NCBI GenBank assembly: GCA_038373865.1
Contig: JAXGGA010000067.1
Location: forward strand, 186,001 to 250,000
Direction of reading: 5' to 3'
From: Uloborus plumipes
Taxonomy: Eukaryota; Arthropoda; Arachnida; Araneae; Uloboridae
DNA length: 64,000 nt
The notes under the pieces were generated by a model. That model saw only the letters and a program-made list of their open reading frames with translations. It was not told the origin of the DNA and searched no databases. Positions 1 to 10,524 of the stretch are shown here, one piece after another (the stretch's first letter is position 1; each line of letters begins with the position of its first letter). Both the position numbers and the translations under genes were made by a program.

Positions 1-768
1 TGCAAATACAGAATGACAATTGTCTAAAACTTTTGAAGTTACTTTAAAGAAAGTTACACGTTACTAAAGAAAAACTTGACGTGAAAAAAAGAGGAAATTA
101 TCTTTTAATGCACAAATCTTGATTTTGGTGTTAAAATTTACGCACTTTTAATTGTTAGTGAAAATGTTTTTAAAAGATAATAATAATTGATCCCAAACTT
201 TTTTTGAATGACTTTCACATCTTTACGATAGCCTTTAAATGACATTTTATGCTTGAAAATAAATATTTAATGGCTAACATATGTTTTGTTTAACTATATT
301 AAAATATCTAAAAACAAAATATTTACAAAATGCAATTTAAACTCGCCTATTATTTAACACAATATTTAGTAGAGCTAAACTTTGAAAAGGGCTTTTCAAT
401 TTTATATTGCAGATTAAAGAAATAAACGCATTTATTGCAGAAAAAAACTTCACAGAATTTAGTTATCCTGATAGCTTCGTAATGCTTTCCACTCTCTAGA
501 GGTCAGATATCCGTTCCGCTTGAAAAAATAATATCCCTCCCAGAAAACTTCTCTAAATTCCAAAGAAATGGTTTAACTTTCCCTGGAGAAAGTTATTCCG
601 ATAAATGTTATACTAATACTTTTTTTTTTCGTAAAAGTCACCTGCGGACGCTATCTCTATTTTTCGACTGCATTTCTGCAATCGCCCGAAGCAGAAAACC
701 TATTTCATGCGATATGGACGGATCACTACGCATTTATACGAACATTCATATTTTTTTATATCCGCAAA

Positions 769-1133
769 GTTTCATACCTTTTCGGTTCTGCATAAAGCTG
801 TTTGGGAGATTTAAGTATTAAAAAGTTAAGAAAATACGGATTATGGCTGAAATGTGGCTAAAAATATAGCATAAACAAACGAAGTTTTCTAGCGTTGGCA
901 AAGAGCAATGTGAACGTTTCATACCTTTTCCAGTGTGATATACTGTGAACTACCATATCCAAGTGAAATACCAATGTGAAAGTTTCATACCGTTTCGGTT
1001 TTGCATAAAGCTGTTTGGGAAATGTAAGTATTAAAAGGTTAAGAAAATATAGATTATGGCTGAAATGCGGCTAAATATATAGCATAAACAAACGAAGTTT
1101 TCTAGGGTTGGCAAAGAGCAATGTGAACGTTTG
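769..1133. repeat. 213-bp tandem duplication (two copies, second partial)
   Basis: The phrase GTTTCATACC followed by a TTTCGGTT-type stretch and GCATAAAGCTGTTTGGG begins at 769 and again at 982. Both copies continue through a shared block that includes AACAAACGAAGTTTTCTAG and GGCAAAGAGCAATGTGAACG. Divergence is low (a few substitutions), so this is a fairly recent local duplication. No coding content is visible. Confidence 0.8.
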
Positions 1134-1684
1134 TTATAGTACTTTTGGTAAAAAAGTTGTGTTGTGTTTAACCAGTTTTGATAGATGATAGGTTTGAGAA
1201 AATAAAATATAGCTTTGAAAAGTTTCATAATCAGACAAAGCAATTTTTCAAAAAGAACTTTTATTTTTGTTGTTTGAACTAACTGCATCAACATCATTTT
1301 GCTTTTGATTTACATGTGTTATATTTTTAGAAACATGGCGTGGCTACTTATTATTACAGTTTGAAAGTTTTGTTCTTTTTTTTTAAATAATAAACACCAA
1401 AATATAATTTTTCTTTTAAGTATCATCAGCTTACTTACCAAGTGAATTGTAACGCTCATTCGAAATGATTCACTAATATGTCAAGACCAATTTCATCTGA
1501 TAGGGTCACTTCACATTTACACATTGAAATTGTCAACTAAAAATCACAAGCTTAATTTCTTAACATACAATTTGTTTAAAGCACTAGTTAATAACGAAAT
1601 GAAAATAAAGACAGCATTAACCACACATTTTTTAAAATTTCTTTATAAGTTAAAAATAAGTTATAATACGTTACATTTAAGGAT

Positions 1685-1919
1685 AATTGAAGGGGCAAGT
1701 GGATAAAGGTGGCATGTGACAATTTTTGAAAAACATAATTTTTACCATGGATGAAGGTGATAAGGTAATATTTTTTTTCTTGAAATTTAAAAAAATGTTA
1801 CATATCTCCTTTATTCACTTCCCCCTTCAATTGTGTTTGTGAGTAAACACAATTGAACACACACTAATCGGCAAAATTCAAATGTATCTTATCACCTTTA
1901 ACCACTTGCTCCTTCAATT
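1685..1919. mobile_element. small MITE-like element with ~26-bp terminal inverted repeats
   Basis: AATTGAAGGGGCAAGTGGAT at 1685 is mirrored by the reverse complement at 1894-1919 with about three mismatches over 26 bp. A third, inverted copy of the same motif lies inside at about 1808-1833. It has no coding capacity. Target-site duplication is not clear, so the superfamily is not assigned. Confidence 0.55.
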
Positions 1920-2655
1920 GTGACGCAGTGTTATTTCTTTCAAGATATTATTTGATTTGACATCCATGTTGTTACAAAAAGTATGTTTTGCCACCAATGT
2001 TTGTATGTTTTGAACTTTAATTTTTTTTTTCGCTCTATAAGTTCCAACAAAACGTACGTATAACTTACGGTGAGAAGTAGAAACCTTAATCCTAACATTT
2101 ACCAGTAGTGGAAAATATTTAAATTCCCTTATTTTTGGAAATATTACAAACTTACCCAATACACCTCAAACTTAATTTCAATAACTCGCTCTGCCATTAC
2201 TTGGTACACACAAATTGGAAAGAGATAATTTACTATCGTTGCAATAAGTTGTTTTACCTGAAGACAGATAAACATAAGGTCATACATAAAAGATTCTAAA
2301 AGTTAGCTGGAAATGAGAAGTAGCTTCACCTAAAATCAATGCACTTTTGAATTTATGTACCGCTCTTATTAAATATCGCTTCCAGGAAATTGCTAGGAAG
2401 TAAAAAGAAAAACAACTTGCTTTGATCTGAATACGAAAACTCATTTAATTGATAAAATAATTTCATCTTCCGACACTTATATCATTGAAAAGATCTATTT
2501 TAGTTAGAGTAAATCTAAGAGACAGTAATATTTCGCGTTTCGAGAATAGGACGTTCGTTCTTGACAGAAATCATGTCTAGTATTAGACAACTAACAAAAA
2601 AAAAGATGTTGTTCTTACAGTATACACTGAAGTGACAAAAGTCATGGGATACCTC

Positions 2656-3702
2656 TTAATATCGTGTCGGCCCTCCTTTTGCCCGGCGAAGTGCAACAAC
2701 TCGACGTGGCATGGACTCAACAAGTCGTTGGAAGTCTTCTGCAGGAATATTGAGCCATGCTGTCTCGATAGACGTCCATAATTGTGAAAGCGTTGATGGG
2801 GCAGGATTTTGGGCACGAACAGACCTCTCGATGGTGTCCCATAAATGCTCAATGGGATTCATGTCGGGCGATCTAGGTGGCCAAATCATTCGTTGGAATT
2901 GTCCAGAATTTTCTTCAAACCAATTGCGAAAAGTTGTGGCCCGGTGACATGGCGCATTGTCATCCATAAAAATCCCATCGTTGTTTGGGTACATGAAGTC
3001 CATGAATGGCTGCAAGTGATCTCCAAGTAGCTGCACATAAGCATTTCCAGTCAATGTTCGGTCCAGTCGCACTAGAGGACCAAGTCCATGCCATGAAAAA
3101 ACAGCCCACACCATTACGGAGCCACCACCAGCTTGAACAGTGCCTTGCTGACAGTTTGGGTCCATGGCTTCGTGGGGTCTGCGCCACACTCGAACCCTAC
3201 CATCGGCTCTTACCAGCTGAAATCGTGACTCATCGGACCAGGCCACGGTTTTCCATTCATCTAGGGACCAACCGATATGCTCACGTGCCCACGAGAGTCG
3301 CTGCAAGCGATGTCGTTCTGTCAGTAAAGGCACTCGAGTCGGTCTTCTGCTGGAATAGCCCAAGAAATCCAAATTTCTCCGCACAGTTCTAGCAGACACG
3401 TCCATTGTACGTCCCACATTGATTTCTACGGTGATTTGACGCAGTGTTGCTTGTCTGTTAGAATTTACGACTCTTTGCAGACGTCGCCGGTCTCGATCTT
3501 TAAGTGCAGGCGGTCGACCACTGCGCTGTCCATGGTGGGATGTTATGCCTGAAATTTCATACTCTCGGCACACTCTTGACACAGTGGATCTGGGAATGTT
3601 GAATTCTCTAACGATTTCCGAAATGGCATGACCCATGCGTCTAGCTCCAACTAACATTCCGCGTTCAAAGTCTGTTAATTCACGCCGTGCGGTCATCATC
3701 AC
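2656..3702 (-). CDS. Tc1/mariner superfamily transposase, DD36E type
   Basis: This 348-residue protein is a DNA transposase that would bind the flanking TIRs and catalyse cut-and-paste transposition into TA. The N-terminal third carries paired helix-turn-helix regions (about residues 24-50 and 85-112) separated by a GRPP motif at 62-65, the equivalent of the GRPR AT-hook-like motif in Tc1. The catalytic triad is visible: D157 in AWSDESRF, D248 in MDDNAPCH, and E285 in SPDMNPIEHLWD. Exactly 36 residues separate D248 and E285, against 34 in canonical Tc1, pointing to the DD36E (Incomer) group. No stop or frameshift interrupts it. The start is the first of three consecutive ATG codons. It occupies nearly all the space between the TIRs, so the transposon is probably autonomous or was until recently. 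Confidence 0.95.
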   Translation of the reverse strand: MMMTARRELTDFERGMLVGARRMGHAISEIVREFNIPRSTVSRVCREYEISGITSHHGQRSGRPPALKDRDRRRLQRVVNSNRQATLRQITVEINVGRTMDVSARTVRRNLDFLGYSSRRPTRVPLLTERHRLQRLSWAREHIGWSLDEWKTVAWSDESRFQLVRADGRVRVWRRPHEAMDPNCQQGTVQAGGGSVMVWAVFSWHGLGPLVRLDRTLTGNAYVQLLGDHLQPFMDFMYPNNDGIFMDDNAPCHRATTFRNWFEENSGQFQRMIWPPRSPDMNPIEHLWDTIERSVRAQNPAPSTLSQLWTSIETAWLNIPAEDFQRLVESMPRRVVALRRAKGGPTRY

Positions 3703-3764
3703 GTTAAAACCTCTTCACATGAATAACTTGAACAGAAATGAAAGCTCTGTAAAAGCACTGCGCA

Positions 3765-3770
3765 TTTATA
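3765..3770 (-). promoter_or_regulatory. Possible TATA box of the transposase gene
   Basis: On the minus strand a TATAAA lies 62 bp upstream of the transposase start codon, inside the transposon between the right TIR and the ORF. Position and sequence suit an internal core promoter, but no initiator or transcript evidence can be seen, and TATAAA is common in AT-rich DNA. Confidence 0.35.
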
Positions 3771-4045
3771 CCTGTCCTATGCGATGCTACTGCCATCTGA
3801 AAATTTGCATATTGCTATCCCATGACTTTTGTCACTTCAGTGTAATACAGCTAATTTTAAAGTAATAAACTAAAATTGCCAATTTTACAGTAGTAGACTG
3901 TAAAATAACTAGTTTACAGTAATGAACAGTAAAATAGCTAGTTGCACAGTTTCATACTGTGTTTTTACAGTTTTTAACTAGAGCTTCTGCTGCCGGTATT
4001 ATACTGTAAAAATAACAGCTTTTTTTTTTTTTTTTTTTGCAGTGC

Positions 4046-5854
4046 AAGAATAAAAACTTGTTGTTAGTAAATCATTACATAATTTTTATAGTTGAAAATA
4101 CTATGGATGTGATCAATAATTAACTGAACTTTATTTGTGATGAAATAAAACAAGCATGGTAAAATTTTTAAAGGTAATATTTATTCAAATATGATATTTT
4201 ACTCAAAGCAAAATTTTGAATAATCAACCAATTTATAAAGGACTTTTTAAACTCGGTTTTGGGAATGTTGTTTAGAAACTCTTACGGCTGCTTTAATATC
4301 TAGGGCAGCATCTTAAAAAGGTATTTTAATTGTAGTTTTGAGTTTCTTGAACATAAAGTAGTCACACAGTTTCTCGATCAGCCGATTACGAAGGGTGATC
4401 AAGGACACAAAATGTTATTTTTTCACCAAAATTTTGTTAACTTTTGGCCTTATGTGGCATTTTTTGGCTTATGTTATAATTGCATTGTCATGAAATAAAA
4501 ATAAATGTTTTCTTTTGGAATATTTGGATGTAAGGCGAACAATTATCTGTCATAAACTATGAGAGACTTCAAAATTCTTTTCTATATTTAAAGTATTCCT
4601 TCTGGAACGATTTTAATAAGTCTTGAATCATCATTTAAAAAGTCACGGCCATTTTAAAATAGTGTCAACCACGTATAAACATGAATGATACTTAAACAAT
4701 TGTCACAATTTCTTCAAGTGTCGTAATATGGATTGTTTCCATCCACCTTATGTTTTCTTTCACCCTGACCGACCTTACTGTACCCAACACTGCCTTTACT
4801 TTCGCGTTAAAAATACCTAATTGAAAATTAAAAATTTACAGCCTCAGTCAGTTTTTCTTTTAAGTGCAAAAACAGTAATGAGAGCTTAGGGCAAAATTCC
4901 TAGCATTCATGATTCCGGTACTTTTTATCGTAAATTCATATTTCGGTTTGTAATTTCGTAGTAATGCTTGCTGAATTAATGTAGTTTTTTTCCCAAAATC
5001 TATCGGGAGATATAAAGTAATTTTAAAATCAAATGAGTTTGAAAAATATTACTGCAACAGTCATGTCAGTAATTGCCGCGAGTTTTCCTGTTTTTTAAAA
5101 AATAAGTTGTTTAGCCATTTTTGTCATAAAAAGCATACCTATTTCAGAGTGTATGAGTTTAACGGAAAAAAATGCTCCTATCAGTGATTGCAGTATTTTT
5201 TACTGAACATTTTCAAAAATGATTTTATAGTATAAGACAGTTAAATGTAAAATTAACGTTAAAGGAGGCAACTACGAATGTGTGTTTCAATGAGCTTGTT
5301 TTGGTGAACAAGCTATGTTATGTTGAGAAATGTATTTTTTTAATAATTATTAAATATAGGTCCTGCTACTTTTCCATAAAACGCAAAAAAAAATAGGCTA
5401 TTTTTCACGAGTATTTGAGCATAAATGTTTAAAAATATTATTTTAAAATATCCGAATTAAAATTTCCTTTCAGCTTTCCTAATTTACTTTACTGTGTGTT
5501 ACAGAACTGTAAGATATTTTTGAAAACATGTTATGTAACAAGATATTCTTTTACTAGGTTTTATTTCGAAATATGTACCTGTGCATGTCAGAAAAATTTG
5601 TTTTTGAAAGTATTACAAAATAGCTATTGAAGTATTATTCATGAAGAAAGAAAAGCAAAAAGAAAGGAGCAAAAATATTTTTAAAACTCTCTTACGTAAA
5701 GCATGGATACAGAATAAAATATTTTATTTATAACTTTTTTTTTCTTTTTTTTTTGTTTTCAATCACTTATTGTTAGGTTCAACTAAGTGAACATAAATAA
5801 GAACGGAAAATAGATCTCAAAAATTTAATCCAGTATTAGAATTTAAATTATAAT
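4046..5854. other. AT-rich DNA, nothing recognised
   Basis: After a poly-T run at about 4021-4038 there is no open frame of note, no repeat with clear boundaries and no RNA gene that I can support. Confidence 0.5.
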
Positions 5855-6173
5855 AGGGTCAGGTGGGGTAAAATGGGTCCAAAAAGAGCAATTTTATAAT
5901 TAGGCTTCTACAGCATATATTGATTCAACCAGTGAATAAACTGCTCAGGATATGCAAATGACAATATTTTATCTCTATAGAGGGCAGATTGCAATCTTTT
6001 CAATATTGTCAAGCTTGTTTAAATTTCTTTTGTTCTGCATATGTGTAGTTTTCTTTTTTGGTAACTTTTAAAGCTTCTTCTTTATTTTTGGTTATTGGTT
6101 TCGGTGAGAGTGTGCTTATAATAGAAGTTTTAACATGCATAAAAATAAAACACATCCTTGACTCGCTTTTTAA

Positions 6174-6413
6174 AAAATCGAAGAAACAGCCACATTTGTT
6201 GTTGAGGTCTTAGATGTTGATTCCGTTCCTTTAACTACATTATTTGAATTCAGCTCTCTTTTACCAATTTTTGCAAAAACAAATTTATTATTCAATGGCA
6301 TTAATTCCTATGGACCGAGATTCTGGAATTCTCTACCAAACAGCCTAAAATGCATAAACAGTAGAAATTTATTTAAAAAACGGTTAAAAAACATTATACT
6401 TAGCTCCACTTAA
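6174..6413 (+). pseudogene. C-terminal fragment of non-LTR retrotransposon ORF2
   Basis: An in-frame stop at 6171-6173 marks the upstream limit of the open frame and a TAA at 6411-6413 ends it. The translation contains YGPRFWNSLPNSLK close to the C-terminus, a pattern typical of the last residues of non-LTR ORF2 proteins (G-P-x-x-W-N-x-L-P), followed by a basic tail ending LKNIILSST. The reverse-transcriptase core is absent, so this is a non-functional remnant. It lies inside the TIR element at 5855-7548. Confidence 0.7.
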
Positions 6414-6862
6414 ACTTATACTTAAACTAATTTGTGAACACTAACTTATCCTCAATGTCTTGAGTTAGCTCTGATTTTAAGTTTTTCTTTTCTTTGTTTA
6501 TATTGTTTTTTTTTTTATATATATCTGTATATTTTTTTCTCTATTGTTTTTACTTTCTGTATATATGTTCTTATGAATTCAGATGAGTACTTTATTTCCC
6601 TATTCATTAATTTGCCCGTAATGTTGTCTCTTTTGAGTGATGGGAGCTCGTCAGGCTGTTTTTTTACAGCCTTTACTCCCTTTACTTAATCAGGGCTTTT
6701 TGTTTTATGATGTATATACTTGACGTTTGTTTTTTTTTTAATTTTGTTCTTTTTTTTTTCTGTATTTGTGCTCTATTTATTGTTGTATTCGTCTTATGTT
6801 ATGTCTATTTTTTGCTTATGTTTGTATTGCCTTGATTGAAATAAATTGAAATAATTGAAATA
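6174..6862 (+). mobile_element. 5'-truncated non-LTR retrotransposon (3' end)
   Basis: The segment starts with the last 79 codons of a reverse-transcriptase ORF, runs through a T-rich 3' UTR, and ends in a short simple repeat based on TTGAAATAA (about 6834-6862), the type of tail found on CR1/L2-like non-LTR elements. The 5' part is missing, as is usual for target-primed insertion. The clade call is tentative. Confidence 0.7.
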
Positions 6863-7894
6863 GAGTGTTTTTCTATGATTTGATTACCCAGGCTTCATTC
6901 TTTTGGGAAAATAAGACACTTTTGTTTCACTCCTTAACAACATTTCTTCAACGAAGTTTACCGAGCAAAAGCTGTGCTCTTAGCTTTGGATTTTCGATTT
7001 AATTTAATTATTTTGCACTATAAGTTCATATATTTGTGCATCAAAAGAATGACCAAGCACTATGTTATTTGTTTTGAATAAGTATGTACATACATGAAAC
7101 CAAAACATGAGCTGGTTAGCGAAAAATATAATTAGCTCTTTAGTATATGCTAAGCCTATCTTAAGGCGAAAAATGACAAATTTTACAAATTTTTAAATAT
7201 AAAATTCAGTTTTGCTGTCTTTTCCTCACCACTTTAGGAAGTTATTCCTGAAAATACGTTATATGCAGAAGGTTAAAACTTAATGCGTATTTTTATTTAA
7301 TTTTTTTTTAAATCAAAAGTTTTTATGATGGACACAGTCAAGCTTCTTTTAAGAAAAACACTTAATTGCTAGTATCCGTAACTTTAAAGTAAAAGTTACA
7401 CCATATTTTGAATAGAAAATATTGCCTGGTGTCCATAATACACAAAAATGGCAACGCAGAAAGAAAAGATCATTTCACATTTTTTGAAGATTTTTCTAAT
7501 ACATGTGACCCATTTTACCCCGTGACCCATTTTCCCCCACCTAACCCTATAATTATTAATGACAAGACCTCGCTAAAGTATATATCCTACTTGAGTTTTT
7601 GTGGCAGTAAATAGAAAAAAATGTCACTGTTTGAGAATATGAGCAACTAGGAGCAATTATAAACTATTATTGAATAAGTATTTTTCAAATTGAATCAAAA
7701 TTTTAGTAAAATATTTTACTGTTCCCGAAACGTTGCAAAAGTTCTTGTTATAAAATATGTTCTCAGAGATTTTTGGTAAGCTGATCCAAAACGTGTGCTT
7801 CAAAGTATTTCCAAAAAAAGAACACGTGTTCGTGCTCAAAATAAAGTTCCATCGTGGACATCTAAGACATTATGAGCAATATTGGTTCACATAA

Positions 7895-8428
7895 GATTGC
7901 TTAGATTTTACTCATGAGCGAGGTCATACACGTATTCAGGGAAATGAAAGAACTGAAGCCTTAGCAAAAGAGGCTACTCGTTTACCTTTTACCTTAGATG
8001 TAGCTAAGCCACGTTCGTACTTGAAGCTGTTCCACTTTAATGAGGCTCGTAAAGACTGGAATTCAGAGTATCTTTCTTTGAAAAATGCAAACCGGACAAA
8101 ACGCTTCATTTACGCTATCCAGTTTAGATTGAAGGTGAAGCACTTCAAAACTGATTTTTTTATAACGCAATTCCTTATTAGTCATGGTAATTTTAAAGAC
8201 TACTTACTTAAATTCAACCTGAGCACCAGTAACTTGTGTGACTGTGGCCAAGAAAAGGAGAATCCTGAATACTTGTTATTTCGTTGTCCCAGTATAAGAT
8301 CTGAGAAAGGAACGTTTGCGCATGAGCTGAGGAAGCTATCTATTTTCTGGCCTCCTATTCCGTCTGCTCTTGTTCAAAGCATGGATACTTTTAAACTTTT
8401 AAAACGTTTTGTTTACTCTTTAGTTTAA
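7895..8428 (+). pseudogene. Non-LTR retrotransposon ORF2: RNase H end and CCHC-like zinc knuckle
   Basis: The frame opens after a TAA at 7892-7894 and closes at TAA 8426-8428. HTRIQGNERTEALAKEAT near its start matches the end of the RNase H domain seen in I, R1 and related clades (G-N-E-x-A-D-x-L-A-K). Further on, LCDCGQEKENPEYLLFRCP matches the cysteine-rich motif found near the C-terminus of these ORF2 proteins. The reverse transcriptase and most of RNase H are missing, so it cannot be functional. No frameshift is seen within the remaining 178 codons, which suggests moderate age. Confidence 0.8.
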
Positions 8429-8627
8429 CCTTTTTGTGTGGTTTTCCTTTTTCTCATATACCTTTTTTCTATTATTTTATTCCTCTTGTTTGCTTGTAGC
8501 TTGTAGTGTTCGTTTTATTTTGAGAATTCCTTTTAAAATTCTGTACTGCTGTGCTTTTTACCTTCTGGCCCTTTGTGATACTATGTGGTACATAGGGAGT
8601 TATTTTTGAGTTTGTTAAAAAAAAGTA
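7895..8627 (+). mobile_element. Truncated non-LTR retrotransposon with RNase H-type C-terminus
   Basis: A 3' fragment consists of about 178 codons of ORF2, a T-rich 3' UTR with a GGCCCTTTGTGATACTATGT-type segment near 8567, and a short A-run at about 8616-8624 that may be the tail. The 5' boundary is not defined; degenerate coding similarity may reach back to about 7860. The foldback MITE at 8630 begins right after the tail. Confidence 0.65.
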
Positions 8628-8629
8628 TC

Positions 8630-9015
8630 TAACTATTCTACAGCAACTTAAGTTGACACTGAACGTCACTACGGGCGGAGCCAATAAGAGCTCACAAGCA
8701 GTTAGCGATGTACTCTAATTCGCCAAGAAGGCTGTGCCGTTTTATCTAGCTAGTTTTTCATAGGCTAACGTCCCGCTGACGTCACGATGTAAAACACAAA
8801 CATCAAAATTATAATCTATCAATTATACTACACAACAAGGTTTCTTGAAACTAACGTCGTGACGTCAGCGTGACGTTAGCCTATGAACAACGAGCTAGAT
8901 AAAACGTCACAGCCTACTTGGCGAATTAGAGGAGATCGCTAACTGCTTGTGAGCTCTTATTGGCTCCGCGCGTAGTGACGTCAGTGTCAACTTAAGTTGG
9001 TGTCTTGTATAGTTA
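8630..9015. mobile_element. 386-bp foldback MITE
   Basis: Two arms of about 160 bp (8630-8790 and 8855-9015) are reverse complements at roughly 90% identity, separated by an AT-rich loop of about 60 bp. The outer ends read TAACTATTCTA and its complement. Shared arm landmarks are AACTTAAGTTGACACTGA, GGAGCCAATAAGAGCTCACA and CATAGGCTAACGTC. Several intact TGACGTCA palindromes lie in the arms. GC content is clearly higher than in the surroundings. There is no ORF, and a transcript would fold into one long hairpin. Confidence 0.85.
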
Positions 9016-9050
9016 TAAAGCAGTAAGTTACCGCCCCTAAGCGAGGATAA

Positions 9051-9129
9051 ATATGCAATACACCGCCAATTCGTTTATTCCAAGGACAATCCTGGGATGG
9101 AATAACCGAGCTGGCTGTGTATTGCATAT
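9051..9129. repeat. 79-bp hairpin-forming inverted repeat
   Basis: ATATGCAATACACCGCCA at 9051 pairs with the complement ending at 9129, and the pairing continues inward through a TTATTCCA/TGGAATAA segment, giving a stem of roughly 33 bp with few mismatches and a loop around GGACAATCC. It is distinct from the neighbouring MITE. It may be a tiny MITE or part of a longer repeat; no pre-miRNA claim can be made from sequence alone. Confidence 0.6.
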
Positions 9130-9997
9130 CAATTAGGTTTTTCCCTAGCCGATATAACCTGGATGTGTATTATAATCTAAATTTTTGAGCTACTATTAAA
9201 AAAACAGTTTAGAAAGTTTTTAGGAAAAAATGTTATGCCTATGAGGGTAAAAAAATTCAGATTTTTATAAATAATGAATATATGTCAGAAAAAATTAGGT
9301 GAATAGTAAAAATAGAATTATTCCATAATATTTGGTGATTTAAAATTAAGTAGCATTAAAGACTAAAATAACTCACGGACAGTTAAAGTATGAAGTGCGA
9401 TGATTTTTTTTTTAAATATATTAAATAACTTTCAAATTACAAATAATTAACTTATGAGATGAAAAATAACTTATTTTGCTGGTTTTATTCTAATTCTTAA
9501 CTTTTTTCTAACTTTTTTTTTTTCAAAGCTTGATCTTTACAAAAATGTATCATTTGGGAAAAAATGGCGTTTTGTCTTATAAAAGAAAAATAAATTAGAT
9601 TTATTCTTTTAGAAAGCACAAAGTTCTGCACTATTTTTTATATACACTAATGCTTTGACTTTGTCTTTTTAATTCCAGGTTCGCTTTTTATCCTAATGAT
9701 GAAAAGAAAATGAAAGTTTCCTAAAATAAAAACTGAAGGGGGAAAAACTCTTCCACTTAAATGCAGCTTACTCACTGAGGTTTTATTCGTATTAATAGAT
9801 ATGGAGATTATTTAATGATATTTTATGGAGCACTTTATTTTTTTTCTTTATTCACATCACGCTAATTCTAAGGAGTATTTGTGTTGCGCAATTTTCTTCT
9901 ATTTTCCTTTTTTGTTTAACTTACGAATTCTTGATCCATGTTATATTTGACAGTTCTATCTTTAGAGATTAAAATATGGTTTAATTAAAACATTTAG
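9130..9997. other. AT-rich DNA, nothing recognised
   Basis: No coding potential, inverted repeat or similarity to other parts of the window was noticed in this stretch. Confidence 0.5.
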
Positions 9998-10493
9998 AGC
10001 CTCCAGGGGGTTGAAGCTAGAAACTTCGCTTCAAATGCGGAGGTGGTGGGCTTGACAACCACCGGAGTCTTGTAGATTTTTCTCCTATTTGTTCTGTAAA
10101 TCTTTCTTGTGTTCTCTTATATGTTCAAACTAGCGGTACCCGCACGGCTTTGCCCGTGGTATAAAATTAAAAATTCATTTGTAAAAAATTGATATAGCAG
10201 AAAAAATACTCTATTTTAGTTATTCAACTATAATTCTTTTAAAGAATGATATAAAAATTTGCCATGGACCCCACACTACTTCCTTTTTACGTGTAAATTT
10301 CTTAGTAGATGCCTTAAGTGCTAAAATAGTGCTTGGAGTGAGCAAGATAACAATTCAAACATTTACATCCCTAGTTTGCCACAAAACAATGCAAAAAAAT
10401 GTTTTTCAATGAGTAATCTCCTAAATATCGCCGATTTTAACATCATTCAGTGGATTTTTCGCAAAATATCGCCAATAGCACCAAATTGAACCC

Positions 10494-10524
<31 letters not shown>

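Larger units (their letters stand above)
1..2598. other. AT-rich non-coding DNA with two small repeats
   Basis: No open frame here has a recognisable domain, and the short frames present are what AT-rich DNA gives by chance. The only structure I can support is a tandem duplication near 769-1133 and a small inverted-repeat element at 1685-1919, both listed separately. Confidence 0.6.
2625..3842 (-). mobile_element. Intact Tc1/mariner-type transposon, DD36E (Incomer-like)
   Basis: A 1,218-bp element is bounded by perfect 27-bp terminal inverted repeats (2625-2651 and 3816-3842, beginning CACTGAAGTGACAAAAGTCA) and flanked by TA dinucleotides at 2623-2624 and 3843-3844. It holds one complete transposase gene on the minus strand with only four bases between its stop codon and the TIR. 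Length about 1.2 kb, TIR of 22-32 bp, TA target and a transposase near 340 residues with 36-residue D-E spacing match what is described for the DD36E/Incomer family. The perfect TIRs and open ORF indicate a young copy. Confidence 0.93.
2599..4045. repeat. Dispersed repeat, copy A, split by the DD36E transposon
   Basis: Sequence on both sides of the transposon aligns, once the insert is removed, with the reverse complement of 47397-47750. Shared blocks include AAGATG..TTGTT, TAATACAGCTA, AGTAATAAAC, and at the far end GCTGCCGGTATTATACTGTA (3989-4008). The repeat contains many short units of the type ACAGTAATNAACAGTAAAA. It looks like a non-autonomous element or an old interspersed repeat; its superfamily is not evident. 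Confidence 0.7.
5855..7548. mobile_element. TIR-bounded DNA element containing a non-LTR insertion
   Basis: AGGGTCAGGTGGGGTAAAAT at 5855 is mirrored by the reverse complement at the right end (7529-7548, AGGGTTAGGTGGGGGAAAAT), and the right end repeats the GGGTAAAATGGGTC motif once more. Flanks read ATAAT on both sides, so the target duplication is ambiguous in length (2, 3 or 5 bp depending on where the TIR is taken to start). No transposase is visible. About 690 bp of the interior is a separate retrotransposon 3' end. Confidence 0.6.

Noticed and set aside
2583..3392. Several frames overlapping the DD36E transposase on both strands
   Set aside because: Shadow frames of the real transposase gene.
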